From Candidatus Thalassarchaeaceae archaeon (lineage in GTDB: Archaea; Thermoplasmatota; Poseidoniia; Poseidoniales; Thalassarchaeaceae): 56,179 bases of DNA. Made by a program: the position numbers and the translations under genes. A model generated the notes under the pieces. It did no database searches. It was not told where the DNA came from and was given only the letters and a program-made list of their open reading frames with translations. Shown here piece after piece: positions 49,271 to 56,179 of the stretch. The stretch is from assembly GCA_023700255.1 (NCBI GenBank), contig JAJPRD010000007.1, positions 1 through 56,179 on the forward strand, in the 5' to 3' direction. Each line of letters begins with the position of its first letter. Position 1 is the stretch's first letter.

Positions 49271-49333
49271 CCCACTTTAAAAGAACGTCTAGAGATAAAT
49301 AAATCAATCTAATAAGAGATTAAAATATTTTAT

Positions 49334-49630
49334 TCAAACATTCATTGAAAGAGAAAGTAATTCACTCTGACCTGGGTCTAATATGCAAACTGTACTAACC
49401 GGGAAAGGTTTAGCACAAGCTGCACCAAGTTGCCTGTTGACTAAGGTTACTTGATGAACTGTTACATCAGGATGGTTTTGCTTAATATCATCAATATATG
49501 ATTTAGGGCAATTCGCAGCAACTAGTATCATACGTGCATCACCTTTTGAGCAGGCACTTTTTGTTTGTCGTTGTCCGAAAAGTAAATTCCCAGTAGTGAT
49601 TCCTTGTTTTAATTGTCTTGCTAAATCCAT
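49334..49630 (-). CDS. rpl30e: Ribosomal protein L30e
   Basis: TTGNLLFGQRQTKSACSKGDARMILVAANCPKSYIDDIKQNHPDVTVHQVTLVNRQLGAACAKPFPVSTVCIL; located directly after rpoA2. Confidence 0.93.
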   Translation of the reverse strand: MDLARQLKQGITTGNLLFGQRQTKSACSKGDARMILVAANCPKSYIDDIKQNHPDVTVHQVTLVNRQLGAACAKPFPVSTVCILDPGQSELLSLSMNV

Positions 49631-49642
49631 TTATAATCCTCC

Positions 49643-51223
49643 TTATGCATCCTCTGGAATATAGTATAAGTCAACAGCACCAGTACCTAATGACACTGGT
49701 TGTCCGACAATAATATTCTCAGTAACTCCTCTCAATTCATCTCTTTCACCAATAATTCCGGCTCTGAGAAGATGTGTAACTGTCACCTCGAAAGCAGATC
49801 TTGCTAAGATACTGTGTTTGGTTCCACTGACTCCGTGGCGGCCAATAGCACGTACTTCACCTTCACTAGTCATAACATCCGATACCATTAGTAGATGTCT
49901 AACATCTACATCTAGACCTGCACCTTCAAGCGTCAATAATAATTCATTGATTATAGCTTGTCGAGCGGCTTCAATACCTAAATATTGATGGATTTCTGTA
50001 ACGTTATTTGTATATGTCCTTCCTCGATCTACACCAGCATACTCGCTGACCTTTGATAAATTTGAACCAATAGTGGATATGTAGTATTCACCAGTATCTA
50101 CATCAGGACCCTGCACATTAGCTCTCATAATGTCTGGAAGGCCCTTTAATCGCAATTTTTTGATTTTCTCTTCAAGTTGTAGAAGAGCTGTGTAAGTCGG
50201 TGGGTCACTAGCAAGAGTTGCTAATTCTTCTTCTTTAGCAATACCAGGAATTATTTTCAGTTGTTTGGGCTTGTCATCATTGTCTGCTTGAACAAAGAGT
50301 CTTAAAGCACGAGATAATTTATCCCTCACTTCAGCACCATTCATTTTCTTAACACGAAGATTAGAAGTATTTAGATTCAGAACAATGTGACGTTGAGTAA
50401 TGTCTACATCAATGCTAGCAATATCTCTAGTGGTTGTGGTTTCTAGTCCAGCAGCAATTTCCTGAACTAACTTTTCATTTGTCCTTAGATCTTTCCCTTT
50501 AGCATTCTTCTCATCAAGATAAATTCTCATTGTGGGTGTATTTGGAACTTTTCTAGCATCAACAATTTCAATAATTCTTGGTAGACCTTGTGTGACGTTA
50601 ACAGTTGCTACACCAGCGTAATGGAAGGTCCTCATGGTCATTTGAGTACCAGGTTCACCAATTGATTGAGCAGTTGTAATACCTACTGCCTCATGAGGAT
50701 CAACACGAGAAACAGTAAGATATTTGTTTGCAGCATTTATCACTTTTTTAGCTTTAGCCGGAGTTAATTTTGTATCACCTCTAGCGATAAGAGCTTGGAC
50801 TAAATCATTAATAATTCTAGGAGTCATTGAAACATTCAATTTTACAGAAACATCTGTCAACTGTGAATATAATTCTTGCTCAACATCTATATCTCTAAGG
50901 ATTTGAATTAATTTCGATTCAGAGTCATATGTCTGAATAGGTAAAGTAGTCCTTTTAGTAGCTCTTCTTGGGCCAGATTTCCTTCTTAGTAAGGTTTTAT
51001 CAATTCTAGCTGCTGCTCTTTGTGCAGCTTTAGATGAACCAGCCATTACTTCAAAAATCTTAGTTGCAGTTCCTGAATCAGTACCACAAATTTGGGCTAT
51101 TTGTGAAGAGGTTAGGATTTTTACATCGTCCCATTTCTTATCATCTGCAAGTTTATGTGCATACTCTTCTTCAATTCCAAGGTCCATTAACTTCTTTTTG
51201 GTTGCACTCTTAACTACCATCAA
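49643..51223 (-). CDS. rpoA2: DNA-directed RNA polymerase subunit A'' with N-terminal extension
   Basis: [91 protein letters not shown]. Confidence 0.97.
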   Translation of the reverse strand: MMVVKSATKKKLMDLGIEEEYAHKLADDKKWDDVKILTSSQIAQICGTDSGTATKIFEVMAGSSKAAQRAAARIDKTLLRRKSGPRRATKRTTLPIQTYDSESKLIQILRDIDVEQELYSQLTDVSVKLNVSMTPRIINDLVQALIARGDTKLTPAKAKKVINAANKYLTVSRVDPHEAVGITTAQSIGEPGTQMTMRTFHYAGVATVNVTQGLPRIIEIVDARKVPNTPTMRIYLDEKNAKGKDLRTNEKLVQEIAAGLETTTTRDIASIDVDITQRHIVLNLNTSNLRVKKMNGAEVRDKLSRALRLFVQADNDDKPKQLKIIPGIAKEEELATLASDPPTYTALLQLEEKIKKLRLKGLPDIMRANVQGPDVDTGEYYISTIGSNLSKVSEYAGVDRGRTYTNNVTEIHQYLGIEAARQAIINELLLTLEGAGLDVDVRHLLMVSDVMTSEGEVRAIGRHGVSGTKHSILARSAFEVTVTHLLRAGIIGERDELRGVTENIIVGQPVSLGTGAVDLYYIPEDA

Positions 51224-54200
51224 TTAACACCCCCTAAGGCTTCATCAAGTACTTGATTAACATCGAAAGGTTCTCCCTTTCTACTTCTTGCTGGATCGAC
51301 TTTGTCTTCTCCATATTCGAATTGTATAATTCGATCTGCAGTATTTCTAACAGAACGCATATCATCATTTGCTACTTTCAGATCATCCATAGCGTTAATC
51401 AATCGACGTTGCATATATCCTGATTTAGATGTACGAACCGCTGTGTCTACAAGAGATTCTCTACCTGACACTGAAAGCATAAAGAATTCAGTAGGTTCAA
51501 GTCCTCTCTTGAAAGATGAAGAAACGAATCCTTTCTCTTTAGCACCTTTGACACCTCTTTGGAAATGAGATAAAACTCTCTCTTGATATCCTCTTTCTAA
51601 TCTCTTACCTCTTACCTTAGGTTGACCGATTGAACCTGCCATCATTGCTAAGTTATCCATTGACCCTCTAGCACCAGATGTTGCCATCAATACTGCAGAG
51701 TTATCGTCACCTAGGAATTCTTTAGCAACTTTCCCTGATTCAGCTTTACCTGAATCAAGTATATTTAGAATATTTTCTTCCAATGTTTCTTCAGCAGTTC
51801 TACCAGGACGTGTCTCATATCTGCGACCATCTTTTCCGAACTTTTCTAATTCTAGATTTACATTATCACTTGCAATTCGATTAATCTCAGCAATTTGTGC
51901 TTTTGCTATTGGACCAATATCTTCGTCATCAATACCAGTAGTGAAGCCCATAGAAGTGCATATTGCGATAGTCATTTTGGTCATTCTATTGATGAACTCG
52001 GCTCCAATATCAGCTCCATGAGTTTGAACTACTGCATCTAATAATCTACCATCTTCAGCACCAATTCCTCTCTTATCAATAGTTCCAGTAACAACACCTT
52101 CGCTAACCTTTACTTGATCACCTGAACGGCTTGTATATTCTAGATTAAATCCACCAGGGACGATTAAACTAAGAACATCTGAACCAAGATAGCCTTTTAC
52201 ACCATCTATCTCTTTTAGTTCAGGTAAATGTCCATCCCAACCAACAGATCCAAGAATCTCCATCACTAATTTCTCTGGAAGAATCTTTTGACCATGTGTT
52301 AGTAAGTAAGAACCTGAAATATGGTCGTGTATTCCACCAATTACTGAACCACCATATCTTGGAGTGATTATATGCTCTTGAACCCTCATTAAAATCTTAG
52401 CTTCTGCTCGAGCTTCTTCTGATTGAATCACGTGAAGATTCATCTCATCTCCATCGAAATCAGCATTGTAAGGTGTACAATCAGCTAGATTAAATCTGAA
52501 AGTTTTACCTTCCATAACACGGATTTCATGGACCATCATAGACATTCTATGCAATGATGGTTGTCTGTTGAATATAGTTACGTCACCATCAATCAAATGT
52601 CTCTCAATAACAACACCAGGCTTAGGGTTACCATCACGATCAATCGTACTGAGTCTATCTTCAACATCTGTACGGTATGACTCTCCGAAATCATCTTCAA
52701 CAGCAGGACTTCCACAATGTGGACAGTTTACTTCAAGGTGACTAGGATAATCATCATCAGGATTAGAATGTTCCCAAACCCATCGATTATGAATCAAAGC
52801 ACGTGGATCTTCTGCAGGAAGACTTTGGCCCTTAACTGACCCCTCACTTTCTTCACCTCTGAGATTAGAGATTGTTCTCTCAAGATCTACGCCCCACTCT
52901 TCTTCAAGTTCACCAATTGAGTTTCTTCTCATTTGACGTTTTAACTCAAGACCAGGTAGGAAATTAGGTGCAGGCAGTACTTGATTCAAATCAGGTCTAT
53001 AACCAGTATAAGGCTCATCATCACTTCCAGAATTACAATCGGGATTCATACATCTGAAACCAGCCCAGATATATTTAGTACGATCTGTGATTCTAACTCT
53101 TAGAGTGTCTCCACGAATAATATAGTTAACACCAGGATGTACATCAGGACCTCTGAGTATCATTTGACGTAATTGTTCCCTGTTTCGATTAGTAACACGT
53201 ACTGGAACTGTTAGTTCTTTAGCAGTTTTCCTAGGAATTCCAACTTCATTAATTCCAAGGTTAGGGTCGGGGGAAATTACAGTTCTTGCACAAAAGTTAA
53301 CTCTCTTTCCTGACAAATTAGAACGGAACCTTCCCTCTTTACCTTTCAAACGCTGAGTTAGTGTTTTGAGTGGTCGACCTGAACGATGACGAGCAGGTGG
53401 TATTCCACTAGTTTGGTTATCAAAGTAAGTAGTGCAATGATATTGTAGAAGTTCCCATAAGTCCTCAACAATTAATTGAGGTGCCCCAGCATCACGATTC
53501 TCACGTAGTCTCTGGTTTATTCTTAGAACATCAACTAATTTGTGCGTCAAATCGTCTTCTGAACGATCACCACTATCAAGAGTAATTGATGGCCTAACAG
53601 TAATTGGAGGCACAGGTAAAACTTTCATAATAGTCCATTCAGGACGACTTGAATCTTTGTCCATACCAATAAACAATAAATCATCATCAGGTATTCTTTC
53701 TAACCATTCTCTAATGTCTCTTGCATTTAATTTATGTTCACCTTTATTTTCTTTCTTCTCTTTGAAAGTTGATGGCTTGTCAAGAATTATTTTCCCCTGT
53801 TCTGAACCACAATGCATACAGATTGTTCTCTTTTTACTAGAACATTCTTTTTCAATATCTTTAATGATTTTCTTAAATTCACGTGAACCAACACCATGTT
53901 TAATCATTACATCTTTCACTCTATCGCGATAATAGTCTTGCTCGGACTTCTCAGGATCAAGAGGATGAGAGTTCTCCTGTTTATGGAGCAATATATTACT
54001 ACAAGAATTACAAGTAGACTTCAAAGACATTTTGATAAGATCTGTGAAACCGATATGCATTATTGGAAGTTCGAGAGCAATATGACCAAAGTGACTAGGG
54101 CATTCTTCATGTTTATTCCCACATGTTTCACACCTTACTCCAGGATCAATTACACCCATTTTTGGATCCATTAAACCTTGCTTGTAGGCGTGACCATCAT

Positions 54201-54324
54201 CTCGATAAGTATCAGCAGTTTTCACCTCAACTGCAGACATCTTACGTATTTCATTGGGTTCCAATAATCCAAATTTAATTGATTGAATCCTCTTAGGGAT
54301 TTTAGCTGCGTCTCTAGCACTCAT
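51220..54324 (-). CDS. rpoA1: DNA-directed RNA polymerase subunit A'
   Basis: [71 protein letters not shown]. Confidence 0.98.
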   Translation of the reverse strand: MSARDAAKIPKRIQSIKFGLLEPNEIRKMSAVEVKTADTYRDDGHAYKQGLMDPKMGVIDPGVRCETCGNKHEECPSHFGHIALELPIMHIGFTDLIKMSLKSTCNSCSNILLHKQENSHPLDPEKSEQDYYRDRVKDVMIKHGVGSREFKKIIKDIEKECSSKKRTICMHCGSEQGKIILDKPSTFKEKKENKGEHKLNARDIREWLERIPDDDLLFIGMDKDSSRPEWTIMKVLPVPPITVRPSITLDSGDRSEDDLTHKLVDVLRINQRLRENRDAGAPQLIVEDLWELLQYHCTTYFDNQTSGIPPARHRSGRPLKTLTQRLKGKEGRFRSNLSGKRVNFCARTVISPDPNLGINEVGIPRKTAKELTVPVRVTNRNREQLRQMILRGPDVHPGVNYIIRGDTLRVRITDRTKYIWAGFRCMNPDCNSGSDDEPYTGYRPDLNQVLPAPNFLPGLELKRQMRRNSIGELEEEWGVDLERTISNLRGEESEGSVKGQSLPAEDPRALIHNRWVWEHSNPDDDYPSHLEVNCPHCGSPAVEDDFGESYRTDVEDRLSTIDRDGNPKPGVVIERHLIDGDVTIFNRQPSLHRMSMMVHEIRVMEGKTFRFNLADCTPYNADFDGDEMNLHVIQSEEARAEAKILMRVQEHIITPRYGGSVIGGIHDHISGSYLLTHGQKILPEKLVMEILGSVGWDGHLPELKEIDGVKGYLGSDVLSLIVPGGFNLEYTSRSGDQVKVSEGVVTGTIDKRGIGAEDGRLLDAVVQTHGADIGAEFINRMTKMTIAICTSMGFTTGIDDEDIGPIAKAQIAEINRIASDNVNLELEKFGKDGRRYETRPGRTAEETLEENILNILDSGKAESGKVAKEFLGDDNSAVLMATSGARGSMDNLAMMAGSIGQPKVRGKRLERGYQERVLSHFQRGVKGAKEKGFVSSSFKRGLEPTEFFMLSVSGRESLVDTAVRTSKSGYMQRRLINAMDDLKVANDDMRSVRNTADRIIQFEYGEDKVDPARSRKGEPFDVNQVLDEALGGVN

Positions 54325-56179
54325 CTTCGGTCCTCCAGTTCAAGTCTCATAGCGACCCCGAGACTTTTCATTTCGTCCAGAAGAAGCTTGAATGCATATG
54401 ATGTTTGGACTGTATGTACATCAGCCCTATCGCCACAATATGGGCAAACAGTAGTTCTACGTTTCCAATCGAAGTATGCTATATGACCACACCCTCGAGT
54501 ATTACAAACCATCAAGTTCCAGCCGTCAGATTCATCAAGTAAACGATCTTTAATTACCATTGATGCACCGTGAGAAATTAAACAATCACGCTCCATTTCT
54601 CCGAATCTTAGACCGCCTTGACGAGCACGCCCTTCTGTCGGTTGCCTAGTTAAGATCTGGACACGTCCACGACTTCTTGCGTGCAATTTACTGCTCACCA
54701 AGTGGTGTAATCGTTGGTAGTAAATAACTCCTACAAACACATCAGCTGGGAATTCTTCGCCAGTTTCTCCACTAACCATTGATTCTCTACCTGTGTGGTT
54801 GTATCCATTCCTCAATAGTCCTGAACGAAGTGAATCTTCTTTTTCACCAGTGAATGCAGTACCGTCAACTCTCCTTCCTTCCATTGATCCAACTTTTCCT
54901 CCAATCATTTCAAGAACGTGAGCTACAGTCATTCGTGATGGAATCGCGTGAGGATTAATCAAGATATCAGGAACTACACCATTGACTGTGAATGGCATGT
55001 CTTCTTCATCTACAAGTCTACCAATTATTCCTTTCTGACCGTGCCTTGAAGCGAATTTATCACCTAATTCAGGGATTTTATTTGTCCTTAAGGTAATTCT
55101 TACTAACCTTCCTGAATCTAATGACTCTGTAACGAATACGTTGTCAACCCAACCATATTCACCGTTTCTAACCATCATAGATGATTCTCTACGTTCTTGA
55201 GCTTGTAGGAATGCTCCTGCAGATTCTTCTAAGAATCTTGGAGGACTTGTTTTTCCAACTAGTACTTTCGAATCAGCTTTACCACTTGTCAAAAATTCTT
55301 CAGGCACGGGTAAACCATCTCTCTCAAGATGCGAATAACTATTGAAAGATTTCAAACCCTTGATTTCATCTAAACCAGTACCAGGGACTTCAATTCTTTC
55401 TTCCTGACCACCAGGGAATCGCTTATTTTCAGCATTGTAAGTTCTAATGAATGATGAACGTCCCATAGAACGTTCCACAGAAGCTCTGTTCATCACTATT
55501 GCATCCTGCATATTATAGCCATGATGGCTCATAATTGCAACAACAAAGTTTTGTCCACCGGGTCTTTGATTAAAGCCGGTTGAATTCATAGCTCTTGTAC
55601 CAACAATAGATTGCTGCGGGTAGTGCATAATGTGAGCTCTAGTATCTGGACGAACTCTGTAGTTTGCACTCGGAAGTCCGAGACTTTGCTTTACCATAGC
55701 AGTGCCTCCAGTAACTCTTGGAGTAGAGTTGTGCTCAGGGTAAGGGACTAAAGCTGCACATACACCCAATATGAGTTGTGGGTCTATTTCTACATGAGTA
55801 TATGCAAGAACAGTATTTTGTTTTGTTTGTTGTGTCATTAATTTATCTAAATTTTCTTGATAATAATTTAGAGGGAGGGTGAATTCTTCGTATTTCTCTT
55901 CACCATTTGGAAGTTGTATTTTCACTCTAAGTTCAGCTTCTTTTTTGTTCTCTAAATCTCCAAGATTCATCCATTCTACGTGCTCTGGATTTATAGGGCG
56001 ATTATGTTTAGGAGAAAATTCTGGTAAATCGTAAGGCCTAGGAGCTACTAGAAGGTCTTCTTCCTCTTCAGCATCAATCCATTCTACAACACCAGTATTT
56101 ACTAAATCCTCGAAAGATAATTCACCAGCTCTTAAACCGTCAAGTGTACGCTTTGAAAGAACTAAACTTCCTTCATCTA
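54321..56179 (-). CDS. rpoB: DNA-directed RNA polymerase subunit B (C-terminal part; continues beyond the window)
   Basis: The frame stays open to the window edge upstream of the listed Met (reads ...LVNTGVVEWIDAEEEEDLLVAPRPYDLPEFSPKHNRPINPEHVEW-MNLGD...). Motifs ILGVCAALVPYPEHN, ELGDKFASRHGQKGIIG, GGLRFGEMERDCLISHGAS, C-terminal CxxC zinc site. Confidence 0.97.
   Translation of the reverse strand, partial: DEGSLVLSKRTLDGLRAGELSFEDLVNTGVVEWIDAEEEEDLLVAPRPYDLPEFSPKHNRPINPEHVEWMNLGDLENKKEAELRVKIQLPNGEEKYEEFTLPLNYYQENLDKLMTQQTKQNTVLAYTHVEIDPQLILGVCAALVPYPEHNSTPRVTGGTAMVKQSLGLPSANYRVRPDTRAHIMHYPQQSIVGTRAMNSTGFNQRPGGQNFVVAIMSHHGYNMQDAIVMNRASVERSMGRSSFIRTYNAENKRFPGGQEERIEVPGTGLDEIKGLKSFNSYSHLERDGLPVPEEFLTSGKADSKVLVGKTSPPRFLEESAGAFLQAQERRESSMMVRNGEYGWVDNVFVTESLDSGRLVRITLRTNKIPELGDKFASRHGQKGIIGRLVDEEDMPFTVNGVVPDILINPHAIPSRMTVAHVLEMIGGKVGSMEGRRVDGTAFTGEKEDSLRSGLLRNGYNHTGRESMVSGETGEEFPADVFVGVIYYQRLHHLVSSKLHARSRGRVQILTRQPTEGRARQGGLRFGEMERDCLISHGASMVIKDRLLDESDGWNLMVCNTRGCGHIAYFDWKRRTTVCPYCGDRADVHTVQTSYAFKLLLDEMKSLGVAMRLELEDRR

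Noticed and set aside
53540-54174. Plus-strand ORFs antisense to rpoA1 (53540-53932, 53896-54174)
   Set aside because: Fully inside a highly conserved RNAP gene on the opposite strand; no independent support.
54321-55970. RpoB as a complete 549-aa protein
   Set aside because: The frame continues upstream without a stop to the window edge with conserved RpoB sequence; the listed Met is internal.
1-56179. CRISPR arrays, transposases, integrases or phage genes
   Set aside because: None seen by eye; no regularly spaced direct repeats and no recognisable mobile-element proteins in the ORF track.

Overview
The window is a dense, AT-rich archaeal chromosome segment, most likely from a marine Thermoplasmatota/Poseidoniales-type euryarchaeon (MGII/MGIII-like; inferred from gene content only). 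It carries about 45 supportable CDS and one tRNA-Pro(UGG). No CRISPR array, transposon or phage element was seen.

Landmarks: a CcmE-like protein, PyrD, TopA with a repeat-containing C-terminus, a geranylgeranyl reductase-family protein, an MqnC-like radical SAM protein, a Xaa-Pro peptidase, a PfkB kinase, a two-domain EndA-like tRNA endonuclease, an M6 protease, TatC, PntAA/AB/B, a CPBP protease, Mdh, NUDIX, aCPSF1/FttA, proteasome beta, a SepF-like protein, ZPR1, TrpRS, a saccharopine-dehydrogenase-like protein, PlsC, ThyA, FolA, a MazG-like protein, an MTAP-like phosphorylase, S3Ae with a SAP-like tail, a COG1325-like RNA-binding protein, ferredoxin, PdxS, and L30e-RpoA2-RpoA1-RpoB (RpoB truncated by the window edge).

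The best candidate for an undescribed system is 40288-48308. There, four coiled-coil proteins, at least three sharing short C-terminal motifs, flank a DtxR-like regulator, a large membrane protein, and a surface protein with one TM helix and two zinc ribbons. Other points of interest are S3Ae-SAP, the TopA C-terminal repeats, a Z-DNA-prone tract upstream of topA, an N-terminally extended RpoA2, and two inverted-repeat leaders (upstream of aCPSF1 and of the last coiled-coil gene). All family calls were made by eye from motifs; no database search was run.
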